Shown: positions 27,312-36,861, counted from the first letter of the stretch. The stretch is DNA of 64,000 nucleotides from CAWDMN01 sp963803155 (GCA_963803155.1 CAWDMN010000101.1:16261-80260), one strand, 5' to 3'. The notes: generated by a model not told the origin, from the sequence alone. Numbers and translations are program-made.

Positions 27312-30300
27312 ATGAATTCTTTTCAACTCATCCGGCAGGGCATGGTCTGGATCTGTGTGTTAACCCTACTCAGCGCGGGATTTTTGTTTGGGCAGGAATA
27401 CCGTGGCCGAGTCCAGGGGAACATCATGGATTCCAGCAAAGCCATGATTTCCGGTGCAACGGTAACCATGCTGAACACCCAAACCGGCGTGTCGGCTGTC
27501 CGCCAAAGCAGCGAGACCGGCCACTTTCTGTTTGACTTGGTGGAACCCGGCATTTACAGGATCACCGTAGAATTCCAAGGCTTCAGCAAACATGTGGAGG
27601 AAGGCATCCGCGTTTCATCTCGTGCTGATATGACGGTGGATGTGACCCTGCAACCTGGAGAACTGAAAGAGACTGTCTCCGTCACTGCCGAAGCAGCCAG
27701 CCTCCAATTCAATACGGCCAAATTGGAAACCACGGTCGATCAGAAATTGACGCAGAGCCTGCCCCAGCTGTATCGCAATGTCTTTCTGCTTGCGCAGTTG
27801 GATCCCTCGGTGGAGAGCACTTCCTGGGGTGAGGATAATCCCTACGATACCTGGGCGTCCAATAACTTGCGCATCGGAGGCAGCGGACAATTCACCAATG
27901 ACCTGCAGGTGGACGGTAGCCCCTCCGGGATCAGTGTGAAAACGGGCTATGTTCCCTCGCCCGACATGGTACAGGAAGTGAACGTCCTACAAAACACGCT
28001 GGATGCCGAGTATGGGCACAGTTCCGGATCCTCGATCAGCGTGGTGCTGAAAGCGGGCACAAATGCATATCACGGGACCGGCTTTTTCCAGGGCCAGCGT
28101 CCCAAATTGAATGCCCTGGAAAACCGCGTGTACCGCACCGAAAACCAGACTTTTAACAATATGTTTGGCGGGACTTTTAGCGGTCCCATATTCAAAAACA
28201 AGCTGTTTAATTTCGTCGGCTATGAGCAATGGGAAAAGACTGAACCCGGTATGCTTTACAACTCGGTCCCAACCGAATTGGAGCGGAGAGGGGATTTTTC
28301 GCAAACCTTGGGGGATGACGGCAATTTGCGAGTCATCTATGATCCCTGGAGCACGCAGACCGCCCCCGATGGCACTATCACCCGCACCCCTTTCCCCAAT
28401 AATATCATTCCGGCTGATCGAATTAATCCGATTACCGCAAAATATATGGGTGCACTATGGAAGGCCAATGGTCCGGGAATCGACAATTTCCACACCAACA
28501 ATTTCGTGGTATCGACCCCGATCAAGTACCCCTACAAGAACTTTTCCGACCGGGCGGATTATCAGGTAAATGATAAGCTGCGGATCTTCGGAAGGTACAG
28601 CCGAACACTCACGCCGGTTGGGGTGACAGGCAATCCCACCGGTTCGCCCGCGTTTATGTCGGACCGGGGTGCGGATTACAATATGAGGTCATATGCAGGA
28701 GACGTCACCTATACCTTATCCCCCACGACGGTCCTCAATTTCCATGGGGGCTATCACAATTTCACGGATGTGTCCCACTTCGCCACCGATTTCCTTCCGG
28801 AATGGTCCTGGAAAGGGGTGTTTGGGGATAATAATTTTTATGCTCCCATATTCGCCGATCCGAGCATCCCGCAACTGATTCCGCGCATGAGCATTTGGAA
28901 TAACCTTAACGACTCGGCTACCCAAATGGGGCCGGGTGGCGGCTATTGGCATGAAACTCCCCATGCCATCGAATTGAGCGGGAAAATCGCTCAACAGCGC
29001 GGCAAACATTATCTGAAAACGGGTGTGGACTACCGGCGCACTAACACGAATAGTCTTCTCCTGTTGTCCAATCCCGGCTTCGGTTTTGATGCCCAACCCA
29101 CTGCCAAGACTTACAACAATCCCAACCTGCTCTATTCAGGCGATTCCTACGCCACTTTCCTGTTGGGCGCCATCGCCCCGACAGAAGTTGCCCAGTGGGG
29201 CAATGGTGGGAATGCATGGGATAGCGCTGCCACATCCTTTCCGGTCAACATTGAGCCCGATACGCGGGAAAAATTTTACGGTTTTTATCTCAATGACGAC
29301 TGGAAGGTCACGCGAAATCTAACCCTGAACCTCGGCTTGCGCTATGAATATGAATCGCCGTTCCATGATGCCAAGAACCGGGAGACTCGCGCTCTGGATT
29401 TAAACCAAGCCATCCCGGAACTGCAGGGAATCAGCATGCCGGACGAAATGAAACCGTTCTACAATGGATCTTGGAAAATGAACGGTGCTTTCCAGTTTGC
29501 CAGCGATGAGCATCCAGGTGCTTGGGACGGTGGGTGGGGAACGATTTCACCGCGCGTTGGAGCTGCCTATCGCCTGAATGACAAGACCGTCATTCGCGCC
29601 GGCTATGGGCGCTATGTGACCCCCTTTACTACCAATAGCGCTCACGACCAGCTCAGCGGCTACTACTTGTATGGATTCAGCAACTTTACCGGGGCGCCGG
29701 ACATGATCCAAGGCGTGCCGCAAATGTCAATGGCCAATCCTTTCCCAGCCTCTAATCCTATCGCTCCTGCTTATGATAAGAGTCTCGGCATTTACACCAT
29801 GCTGGGAAATTCGATTACCTATTTCTCGCCGGATCGGAAGCGCAGCAACAGCGACCGCATCAACATCTCGTTCCAGCGGGAACTGCCCTTTTCGATGGTG
29901 TTGGATGTCACGTACTTCCTCAACCATACCAGCGAAGTGTTCCAACTCGATTATAATATCAACCAGGTCGACCCCAATATTTCCTACACCTATAAGGAAC
30001 AGACACTGGCTGTCATCGACAACCCCTTTTACAACAAGTTGCCGGTGGAAAAATTCCCCGGTTCTCTGCGCTATCAGTCCCAAGTAGGGATTACCCAGTT
30101 GGCCAGACCCTACCCGGCTTATGGAGATATTTGGGTGGTGGATGGACAGCCTGGTGGCGCCATGAAATATCAAGCCTTGCAGATGAAGCTGCAGAAAAAT
30201 TATAGCCAAGGACTATCGTTGCTGATTGGGTACAGCTACCATGTCGAAAAGGATCAAACCTTTTATGACAATATTGCCAACTACAAACGCCAATACTCTT

Positions 30301-30830
30301 GGCAGAATGGAACCAGTTACCGCCACCGCATTTCCGCTGCCGGCACCTGGGACGTCCCGGTCGGAAAAGGGCGGACCTTTATGGCCAAAGCTCCCCGGGT
30401 GCTGGACGCTGTCGTGGGAGGTTGGAAATTAAGCAGTGTGGTGTGGTGGCGTTCCGGCAATTTGATGAGTTTTGGTGGGATGCTTTGGAACGGAACCAGC
30501 CCTAAAGTTTCCAATCCCACGCCGGATCATTGGTTTGATACTTCAGTATTCCAGCGGCTGCCGGACTTCACGCCACGTACAAATCCATGGGACTTCCCAG
30601 GCGTCCGAGGTCCGGGAGTTTTCACCACGAACGGTTCGCTGGCCAAAGATTTTCATATTACCGAGAAGTTGAGGATGCAGCTGAAAGCGGATGCCTTCAA
30701 TTTGTTCAACAACATGAGCTGGGGGGATCCAGTTACGAGTTTCGACAGCAGCAGCTTTGGCCAAATCACGGACCAGGCAGGTTTAACCTTCGGCCGGCGC
30801 GTACAATTGGGGGTGCGGATAGAATTCTAG
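27312..30830 (+). CDS. Oar-like TonB-dependent receptor with carboxypeptidase-regulatory-like domain
   Basis: An outer-membrane protein of 1172 residues. A signal peptide ends near FLFGQ (residue 28). Residues 30-115 form a carboxypeptidase-regulatory-like beta domain (GRVQGNIMDSSKAMISGATVTML), then a plug region (about 130-260, with INPFW-like loops absent) and a long beta barrel with many aromatic strands such as FYGFYLNDDWKVTRNLTLNLGLRYEYE, a typical barrel strand motif. The last residue is Phe (VRIEF), as expected for outer-membrane insertion. Such receptors bring in oligosaccharides or peptides using TonB energy. AGGAGGGGG precedes the ATG and a strong terminator follows, so it is probably a single-gene unit. 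Confidence 0.93.
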   Translation: MNSFQLIRQGMVWICVLTLLSAGFLFGQEYRGRVQGNIMDSSKAMISGATVTMLNTQTGVSAVRQSSETGHFLFDLVEPGIYRITVEFQGFSKHVEEGIRVSSRADMTVDVTLQPGELKETVSVTAEAASLQFNTAKLETTVDQKLTQSLPQLYRNVFLLAQLDPSVESTSWGEDNPYDTWASNNLRIGGSGQFTNDLQVDGSPSGISVKTGYVPSPDMVQEVNVLQNTLDAEYGHSSGSSISVVLKAGTNAYHGTGFFQGQRPKLNALENRVYRTENQTFNNMFGGTFSGPIFKNKLFNFVGYEQWEKTEPGMLYNSVPTELERRGDFSQTLGDDGNLRVIYDPWSTQTAPDGTITRTPFPNNIIPADRINPITAKYMGALWKANGPGIDNFHTNNFVVSTPIKYPYKNFSDRADYQVNDKLRIFGRYSRTLTPVGVTGNPTGSPAFMSDRGADYNMRSYAGDVTYTLSPTTVLNFHGGYHNFTDVSHFATDFLPEWSWKGVFGDNNFYAPIFADPSIPQLIPRMSIWNNLNDSATQMGPGGGYWHETPHAIELSGKIAQQRGKHYLKTGVDYRRTNTNSLLLLSNPGFGFDAQPTAKTYNNPNLLYSGDSYATFLLGAIAPTEVAQWGNGGNAWDSAATSFPVNIEPDTREKFYGFYLNDDWKVTRNLTLNLGLRYEYESPFHDAKNRETRALDLNQAIPELQGISMPDEMKPFYNGSWKMNGAFQFASDEHPGAWDGGWGTISPRVGAAYRLNDKTVIRAGYGRYVTPFTTNSAHDQLSGYYLYGFSNFTGAPDMIQGVPQMSMANPFPASNPIAPAYDKSLGIYTMLGNSITYFSPDRKRSNSDRINISFQRELPFSMVLDVTYFLNHTSEVFQLDYNINQVDPNISYTYKEQTLAVIDNPFYNKLPVEKFPGSLRYQSQVGITQLARPYPAYGDIWVVDGQPGGAMKYQALQMKLQKNYSQGLSLLIGYSYHVEKDQTFYDNIANYKRQYSWQNGTSYRHRISAAGTWDVPVGKGRTFMAKAPRVLDAVVGGWKLSSVVWWRSGNLMSFGGMLWNGTSPKVSNPTPDHWFDTSVFQRLPDFTPRTNPWDFPGVRGPGVFTTNGSLAKDFHITEKLRMQLKADAFNLFNNMSWGDPVTSFDSSSFGQITDQAGLTFGRRVQLGVRIEF

Positions 30831-30860
30831 ACCCTTACCATTTTAATTGTAGTCTAAACG

Positions 30861-30897
30861 CCCTCTCTCGCCTGTTCTGGGTGAGAGGGGGTTTTTT
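30861..30897 (+). terminator. Rho-independent terminator after the TonB-dependent receptor
   Basis: CCCTCTC at 30861-30867 pairs with GAGAGGG at 30883-30889, with further pairing inside the arms, followed by GG and a run of six T (30892-30897). It lies 30 bases after the receptor stop codon. Confidence 0.85.
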
Positions 30898-30918
30898 GTC
30901 TCAGCTAAGCAAAGAACA

Positions 30919-30948
30919 GACTTTAGACTTTTGACTTTAGACTTTAGA
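30919..30948 (+). repeat. Short direct repeats of GACTTTAG-like octamers
   Basis: Four near-identical words (GACTTTAG or GACTTTTG) follow one another in the spacer after the terminator. It is simple-sequence DNA without visible function. Confidence 0.7.
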
Positions 30949-30954
30949 TTTTTG

Positions 30955-31124
30955 GCAACTACTTATTTTGCTGAGAGTCAGAATTCAGGAGTCAGAATGT
31001 TGTGGGCAACGGTGAGATTTGAGTTCTCGGCGGTGTGATAAGGAGCTCACCAGTTTGTGCTGGCGGCCTATTTGCAGGCTATTCTGGATTCTGACTCCTG
31101 AATTTTGTCTGCCTGAGTAGTTAC
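30955..31124. repeat. Palindromic element, copy A (about 170 bp)
   Basis: AGAATTCAGGAGTCAGAAT at 30980-30998 is matched in inverted orientation by ATTCTGACTCCTGAATT at 31088-31104. The outer edges also pair: AACTACT at 30957-30963 and AGTAGTT at 31117-31123. The central 90 bases are unlike those of copy B at 56364-56494, but the arms and edges are the same. No transposase frame is inside, so it resembles a miniature inverted-repeat element. Confidence 0.85.
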
Positions 31125-31206
31125 AAATTCCACTTTGTACCGTGACTCCCGAACAGCGGTTTTTTTTCTACCATCTCATTTTCATTCCGGATAACATTGT
31201 CACGCT

Positions 31207-33522
31207 ATGCTGAAGAATACTGCCAGCATCCTCTTTTTATTGGGGATTGCTATTGCCCTTCCCATACCAATCCAATCTCAAACGCTTCGTGATGCCGCCC
31301 GACTGGATTCCGAAGGCAAGTGTGACGAAGCAGAACAGTATTATAAGGCAGCTTTGGCGAAAGGGGTTCCGTCTCAAGCCCTGCTCAACAATGCCGGGAA
31401 TCATTATCTTGTCTGTGGTCAGACGGAAAAGGCCAAAACTTACTTTGAAAAATTGATTCGCATTAATCCCCTTCATACTAATGCCAACCTTCAATTAGCC
31501 CGAATTGCCACCGAGCAGAAACAGGGGAATAAAGCTCTGGAATACCTGGCCCGAATCAAGCAGTCCGATCCCGAGGTTTTGTTCTTGCGTGCTGAGGCTT
31601 TGCACTGGTCTGGGAAATCCGCCGCCGCCCTGGCCATCCTGGATGATCTGCAGAAGCGAGCCCAAACCGATCCTCGGCTGCTCTTTTTGGTGGGACTTAC
31701 CTGTGCCCGCCTTTCTATCTATGATCGTGCCGAGGTCGCATTCAATAGTGCATTGGCGCTGCAGCCTGGGGACTTCGAGATTCTTTTCAATCTTGGCCGG
31801 GCTGCCGCCCGGGCCCAACATTATGATCGGGCCCAGCGTGTCCTGGAGGCGGCGCTGAAAATTCATCCTGAGAATGTGGATATGCTAATGGAACTGGGGC
31901 GGGTTTGTGCCGCTCGCCAAGACTACCGGAGGGCTTTTTTCCTTTTGGCACAAGCGCGCCAAAAATCTCCCGGGCGAGTCGATGTTTTGTTAATGTTGGC
32001 CCGGACGGCAGAGGATGCCAGTTATTACGAAGATTCAGCCTCTGCATATGATGAGTATTTGAAGCTGCGACCGGATGATGATGCCGTGCGCCGAGACCGC
32101 GCCCGTGCTTATGGTTACTCGGAATCGCGGCGGGATGAGGCTGGCAGGGAATTGGATTGGTACCTGGGGAAACATCCGAACGATCCCTTGGGTCATTTTG
32201 CCTACGCTCAAGTTTTCTGGTGGCCGGAACCTCAGAAGTCTCTTGCCCATCTGACGGAGGCTGTGCGGCTCGATCCTAATTCCGTATCGATTCGCTTCTC
32301 CCGGGCCTGGATGCTGCAACGGCAGGGCCAGATTGCCGAATCTCTGCCGGATTTGGAAGCCGCTCTTCATTTGGAACCGAACAATGTTCGTGTTCTCGAT
32401 TTGCTGGGTTTGGCCCATTTGTCGTTGGATCAACCAGGTGAAGCCGAAAAGTATTTGCACAAAGCCCTGGCCAGAGCCCCGGAGGATCCCGAAGTGGTCT
32501 TACACATGGGACGTGCCCTAATGGCTGTGGGAAAAGAAGAGGAAGCCCAATCCTGCATGGAGAAGTATCAGAAAATTCGTCCGCAAGGAGTCGGGGGGCT
32601 GCGAAAGCAGGTCAAAATGATGGAATTGGCGACATTGGCGGCCCCGGAGCAGAGGGAACGGGAAATCGAACGGTTTCACCGGGATGCCAGAGAACACCCG
32701 GAACGTCCGGATTATCAACTTCATCTGGCTTGTCTTCTTTGGGCTGACCAACGCAAGGAAGAAGCTCTTCGCGAATTTCTGGTGCTGAAGGGTTTGAATG
32801 CCAGCAGCCAAGTTTGGGAGGATGCAGGCTCATTTCTTCTGAGTTCTAGAGAATTTGGATTGGCACGGGAGTTTCTTGAGCGTGCCGCGGAGGAAAGACC
32901 ATCTGCTCGGCTGACTTTGGTTATTGCCCTATATCATTCAGAGGGGGCGGGGCCAGCCCTGCAATATATGGAAAAAAGTCCTGAGGCACAGATGAGTGGA
33001 GATTGGCTTCTCTTGAAAGCCAATCTGCTCGAGGTTGCGGGACGAGAGACAGATGCGGGAAAAACCCTCAATTTGGGGCTTCAACGAGTATCCACAAATC
33101 CATTGGTCGTGCCTCAGGCCGTCTTCCTGCTCCTTCGCCTGAACCGGCAGGCAGAAGCTCTGGATTTGCTGGAACGGTCGGTTCGCGCCAATCCCCAGGA
33201 TTCGGATCTGCCGCTCGCCAAGGCGATCTTGTTGGGGCTGATGGATCGATACTCCGATGCGGAAAAAAGCCTCAGAGAATTAGAATCCCGCTGGCCCGAA
33301 TCGGACCGGGCCTATTTGGCTCATGGGTTATTGCTTGAACAATTGGCCCGGCCGGGGGAGGCCAGGCAAAAACTTCAGACTGCAACCGCGCTGGGCTCCC
33401 AGGATCCCAGTCTACAATGTGCTTTGGCCCGATTGACGGGAAGGACCAGTCCTGATCCAAAATGCACTTGTCTAAAAGGGCTTGGACAATTGCTATTCTC
33501 TAACTGTCTCCAACAGCCCTGA
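31207..33522 (+). CDS. Exported TPR-repeat protein
   Basis: A 771-residue protein with a signal peptide (hydrophobic residues about 8-23, cut near IPIQSQ) and then an almost continuous array of tetratricopeptide repeats, for example EQYYKAALAKG, AEVAFNSALALQPGDFEILFNLG and AEKYLHKALARAPEDPEVVLHMG. TPRs build superhelical scaffolds for binding other proteins. It lies 315 bp before a CRTAC1-like protein in the same direction, a pairing common in acidobacteria and planctomycetes. The function is not known; no catalytic motif is present. Confidence 0.88.
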   Translation: MLKNTASILFLLGIAIALPIPIQSQTLRDAARLDSEGKCDEAEQYYKAALAKGVPSQALLNNAGNHYLVCGQTEKAKTYFEKLIRINPLHTNANLQLARIATEQKQGNKALEYLARIKQSDPEVLFLRAEALHWSGKSAAALAILDDLQKRAQTDPRLLFLVGLTCARLSIYDRAEVAFNSALALQPGDFEILFNLGRAAARAQHYDRAQRVLEAALKIHPENVDMLMELGRVCAARQDYRRAFFLLAQARQKSPGRVDVLLMLARTAEDASYYEDSASAYDEYLKLRPDDDAVRRDRARAYGYSESRRDEAGRELDWYLGKHPNDPLGHFAYAQVFWWPEPQKSLAHLTEAVRLDPNSVSIRFSRAWMLQRQGQIAESLPDLEAALHLEPNNVRVLDLLGLAHLSLDQPGEAEKYLHKALARAPEDPEVVLHMGRALMAVGKEEEAQSCMEKYQKIRPQGVGGLRKQVKMMELATLAAPEQREREIERFHRDAREHPERPDYQLHLACLLWADQRKEEALREFLVLKGLNASSQVWEDAGSFLLSSREFGLAREFLERAAEERPSARLTLVIALYHSEGAGPALQYMEKSPEAQMSGDWLLLKANLLEVAGRETDAGKTLNLGLQRVSTNPLVVPQAVFLLLRLNRQAEALDLLERSVRANPQDSDLPLAKAILLGLMDRYSDAEKSLRELESRWPESDRAYLAHGLLLEQLARPGEARQKLQTATALGSQDPSLQCALARLTGRTSPDPKCTCLKGLGQLLFSNCLQQP

Positions 33523-33610
33523 TGGGAGAGCGTTTGGCGGAATTGTGCAGGCAACTCCGCGGCTATTGGCCAGGCTTCGCCTTGGCGCATCCAAACGCGC
33601 TGCCAGACCA

Positions 33611-33768
33611 GAAAGCACGAAGCGCCAGCGAGTGATTAGGGTAGATCCACAAAAGCCAAGCCATGCAGGCAGAGCCCAGCCGATCGCTCGTTATCGCTTC
33701 GCGCTGGCATGGCAAAACCAAGCAACTCAGTTAAGCAGAAAGCACGAAGCGCCAGCGAGTGATCAGGG
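33611..33768. repeat. REPIN-like palindromic repeats, second locus
   Basis: The motif GAAAGCACGAAGCGCCAGCG plus AGTGAT(T/C)AGGG occurs at 33611-33641 and again at 33738-33768. Between them, at 33681-33706, lies an inverted copy of the variant seen at 22672-22700. So, as at the first locus, one variant is set in inverted orientation to the other, about 40 bases apart. Confidence 0.9.
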
Positions 33769-33837
33769 CCGCGCGGAGGTGAGACTGCAGTGAATGGGTA
33801 CAGGACCGATAAAAGGAAGGCCGGACACCGCCCCATA

Positions 33838-35526
33838 ATGCGAGAGGGCAACATTTTCCTTTTCGCGCTTAACTTCTTCATTGCAGCCGCTTTTTTTGCC
33901 ACGCTCCACAATCCCTTCTGCGCAAGCCAGCTGGGTGGCGCCTCCCGGCGCCCTCATTTTGTGGATATTGCTCCGCGCTCCCAGTTTTCCTATTTCACGA
34001 ATAACAATTTTACCGGTCGGAAATATTTTCAGCAGTCGATGGTTGGCGGCGTAGCCATCTTGGATTACGACAACGACGGACTTATGGACATCTACTTTGC
34101 CAATGGCGCCAAGTACCCGGAGTTGAAAAAAGAAGATGCCTCCTATTACAATTGCCTCTTGCACAACCAGGGCGATGGCACTTTTAAGGACATGACTGCA
34201 GAGGCTGGGCTCACCGGTTCTCAACTGGATTTTTGTTATGGGGTTGCTGCCGGGGATTTTGACAACGACGGATGGACGGACCTCTTCGTCTGTGGCACAA
34301 AACGGAATGCGCTGTATCACAACACGGGGAAGGGCGTTTTTGTCGATGTAACCGATCAGTCCGGGTTGGGCCGGACGCCTGAAAAAACGTTGAGCATGCA
34401 GGGGGCCTGGTTCGACTATGACAACGATGGTCTTCTCGACCTGGTATTGTCTAATTACACTCTATGGACTCCCGAGACTGATCAGCGTTGCCTCAATGGC
34501 AGCGTGGAGGTTTATTGCCATCCGAAAACCTATGTCCGCGTTCCACACCGGCTTTATCGGAATCTGGGCAACGGAAGGTTTGAAGATGTCACGGAGAAAT
34601 CTGGATTTGGCAAGTCCCTCGGGAAAGGAATGGGAATTGGGATTGCCGATTTTAACGATGATGGGTGGACAGATGTTTTCGTGGCCAATGACACCGAACC
34701 GAATTTTCTGTACTTGAACCGCGGCGATGGGACCTTTAAAGAGGTGGGGCTGCTTTGGGGAGTCGCTTACAATGACGAAGGGACGACAGTATCGGCGATG
34801 GGTTGCGATGCGAAGGATTTCGACAACGATGGCTGGGTAGATATTTTTTATAATAATTTGATGGGGCAGATCTGGGCTCTCTTCCGGAACCAGCGAGGCC
34901 GATCCTTCCAATATGTTTCTCCAGCCACCAAAATCCTGCAGATGAGCGGATCACGCTCCGGCTGGAGCAATGGATTCATCGACTACAATAACGATGGATG
35001 GAAGGATTTGTTTTCCGCCAATGGCGACGTGGACGACCTGATTCCTCAGGCCCGGCAACAGGACACGATATTTGAAAATCAGAACGGCAGGGAATTTCTC
35101 GATGTGACCCGGGAAATGGGAGAGGATTTCCTGCGGGTCGGTTTTCAGCGAGGTTCGGCTTTCGTGGACTTGAATAACGATGGATTTATGGATATCGTGG
35201 TGACGTCGCTGAATCAAAAGCCGCGAATCTTGCTCAATTCCGCTGACAATGGGAACCACTGGCTGTTGCTCCAGTTGACGGGCTCGAAAAGCAATCGTGA
35301 TGCGATTGGCGCAAAAATCAAGGTCACCACGCCGTCCGGGAGAACACTTTTTAATCATGTGACGGTCAGCGTAGGATTTTTGTCATCGAGCGACCGTCGC
35401 GTCCATTTTGGGCTGGGAAATGAAACGAAAGCCGCCTCTATCGTGATTCGCTGGCCCAGCGGCATCACTCAGACCCTCACCAATATCCCGGCCGACCGGA
35501 TCCTTGTAGTGGAGGAACCGCATTAG
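33838..35526 (+). CDS. CRTAC1-like protein: FG-GAP/VCBS repeats with ASPIC/UnbV domain, exported
   Basis: A 562-residue secreted protein. After a signal peptide (FLFALNFFIAAAFFATL) come seven calcium-loop repeats of the DxDNDGxxD kind: DYDNDGLMD, DFDNDGWTD, DYDNDGLLD, DFNDDGWTD, DFDNDGWVD, DYNNDGWKD and DLNNDGFMD, forming a beta propeller. The C-terminal 70 residues are an ASPIC/UnbV domain ending IVIRWPSGITQTLTNIPADRILVVEEP. Such proteins are extracellular or surface binding proteins, often next to TPR proteins and TonB receptors. A GTG at 33790 is an alternative start, but the ATG at 33838 places the signal peptide at the N-terminus; neither has a good ribosome site. Confidence 0.88.
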   Translation: MREGNIFLFALNFFIAAAFFATLHNPFCASQLGGASRRPHFVDIAPRSQFSYFTNNNFTGRKYFQQSMVGGVAILDYDNDGLMDIYFANGAKYPELKKEDASYYNCLLHNQGDGTFKDMTAEAGLTGSQLDFCYGVAAGDFDNDGWTDLFVCGTKRNALYHNTGKGVFVDVTDQSGLGRTPEKTLSMQGAWFDYDNDGLLDLVLSNYTLWTPETDQRCLNGSVEVYCHPKTYVRVPHRLYRNLGNGRFEDVTEKSGFGKSLGKGMGIGIADFNDDGWTDVFVANDTEPNFLYLNRGDGTFKEVGLLWGVAYNDEGTTVSAMGCDAKDFDNDGWVDIFYNNLMGQIWALFRNQRGRSFQYVSPATKILQMSGSRSGWSNGFIDYNNDGWKDLFSANGDVDDLIPQARQQDTIFENQNGREFLDVTREMGEDFLRVGFQRGSAFVDLNNDGFMDIVVTSLNQKPRILLNSADNGNHWLLLQLTGSKSNRDAIGAKIKVTTPSGRTLFNHVTVSVGFLSSSDRRVHFGLGNETKAASIVIRWPSGITQTLTNIPADRILVVEEPH

Positions 35527-35581
35527 CCAGCCGTTGTTCTGGCCGGGCTCCGGGCTGCGTTTCATTTCCCGACAATAGCGC

Positions 35582-35610
35582 TTGACAAATCATCCAAAAA
35601 TGAATTTAAT
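35582..35610 (+). promoter_or_regulatory. Sigma70-type promoter of the ROK regulator
   Basis: A perfect TTGACA at 35582-35587 and TTTAAT at 35605-35610 are 17 bp apart. The expected start near 35617 lies at the edge of the inverted repeat at 35620-35644. Confidence 0.75.
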
Positions 35611-35619
35611 GTGCCGAAC

Positions 35620-35644
35620 TTACTTTATGCATGAAATTAAGTAA
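35620..35644. promoter_or_regulatory. Candidate operator: inverted repeat across the start of the ROK regulator
   Basis: TTACTT (35620-35625) and AAGTAA (35639-35644) form an inverted repeat with 13 bases between them, including the palindrome ATGCAT. It lies just downstream of the promoter and its last base is the first base of the start codon. NagC/Mlc-type ROK repressors bind AT-rich sites of about this length. TTACTTAA recurs at 36977-36984, 13 bases before the next gene. Confidence 0.5.
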
Positions 35645-36861
35645 TGATCATCCGACGAATTAATTTCAACCAATTCAGTGCTTTCAACCACGGGACTTCC
35701 CGGCGGGTTAATGAATCCATCATATTCAACCTCATCAGGGAGAGGCAGCCCATCTCCCGGATCGATCTTTCACGTTTGACGAATCTCAAAGAGTCCACCA
35801 TATCGATCATCGTCAAGCGCTTTGTCCAAGAAAACCTGGTTGTGGAGCATAGTCTGGGCGATTCCACCGGGGGAAGAAAGCCGCGTCTGCTCTGCTTAAA
35901 TGGAGATCATTCTCTGGCCGTGGGCCTGGACATTGGCTTTTTGGAGACAACGATCGGCCTGGGCAATTTGAATGGCGAAATTCTTTTTACCAAAAAGATC
36001 GCTACTACACGGGAGATTTCCTCTTTTTTGCCTTGCCTGGCCACGGAATTGAAATCTTTTTTGAAGAAAAAACTGCCGCTGCAAAGGAAAATTCAAGGAA
36101 TTGGCGTAAGCTTGCCGGGAGTCACGGATCGAGAAAAAGGTGAACTAATCTTATCTTCCTACCTCGGCTGGCAGAATATTCCCTTTGGAGATTATCTTCG
36201 GGAACATTTTCCTTATCCGCTGGCTTTTGATGACAATCAAAATGCGGTGGGTTTGGCGGAATTTTGGTTTAGCAAGCAGTCAGATCTCAGCCACCACGAC
36301 GTCGTGATTCTGCTTGTGAATGAAGGAGTAGGCACAGCCCTAATTCTCGGGGGGCACCTCCATCGCGGATGCCAGCTGGGAGCGGGACAGTTCGGGCACG
36401 TTTCCTTAAATCCGGCAGGTCCAGAGTGTAATTGCGGGAACCGGGGGTGTTGGGAAATGTATGCCTCAGATATTGCGACTCTGAATCGTTATCGAAACTA
36501 CGTGGGCCAGCAGGATGTCGAAATCCCAGACTTGAGCACCGTGGGGGAGTTGGTGAAAAAATGCCGTCAGGGAGACGCCAATGCCCGGCGCGCGATTCTG
36601 GAAACCGGGGAATATATTGGCATGGGATTGTCTGTCATCGTCAACGGGCTGAATCCGGAGATGATCATAATTGAAGGACAAATCTGCGAAGGCTGGGACT
36701 TCATTGAGCCGGTGATTTGGAAGGTTCTGCAGGAAAAATCACTCCCCATGAATTTGAAGTCTTTGCAGATTCGGCCGTCTCGAATGAAAGAAAATCCTTG
36801 TTTGCTTGGAGCCATCAGCTTGATATTACAAGAACAATTTTTATCGCCAACGCCCTATTGA
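35644..36861 (+). CDS. ROK-family transcriptional repressor (NagC/XylR type)
   Basis: A 405-residue regulator. Residues 20-75 form a winged helix-turn-helix (SRRVNESIIFNLIRERQPISRIDLSRLTNLKES). The rest is a ROK sugar-sensing domain with the zinc motif CNCGNRGCWE and the glycine-rich GVGTALILGG. Family members repress sugar genes until an inducer (N-acetylglucosamine phosphate, xylose or glucose signals) binds. It stands first in a co-directional run of glycoside hydrolase and sugar-catabolism genes that extends to 56.9 kb, and it has its own promoter and candidate operator. The ligand cannot be read from sequence; amino-sugar hydrolases downstream suggest an amino sugar. Confidence 0.92.
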   Translation: MIIRRINFNQFSAFNHGTSRRVNESIIFNLIRERQPISRIDLSRLTNLKESTISIIVKRFVQENLVVEHSLGDSTGGRKPRLLCLNGDHSLAVGLDIGFLETTIGLGNLNGEILFTKKIATTREISSFLPCLATELKSFLKKKLPLQRKIQGIGVSLPGVTDREKGELILSSYLGWQNIPFGDYLREHFPYPLAFDDNQNAVGLAEFWFSKQSDLSHHDVVILLVNEGVGTALILGGHLHRGCQLGAGQFGHVSLNPAGPECNCGNRGCWEMYASDIATLNRYRNYVGQQDVEIPDLSTVGELVKKCRQGDANARRAILETGEYIGMGLSVIVNGLNPEMIIIEGQICEGWDFIEPVIWKVLQEKSLPMNLKSLQIRPSRMKENPCLLGAISLILQEQFLSPTPY

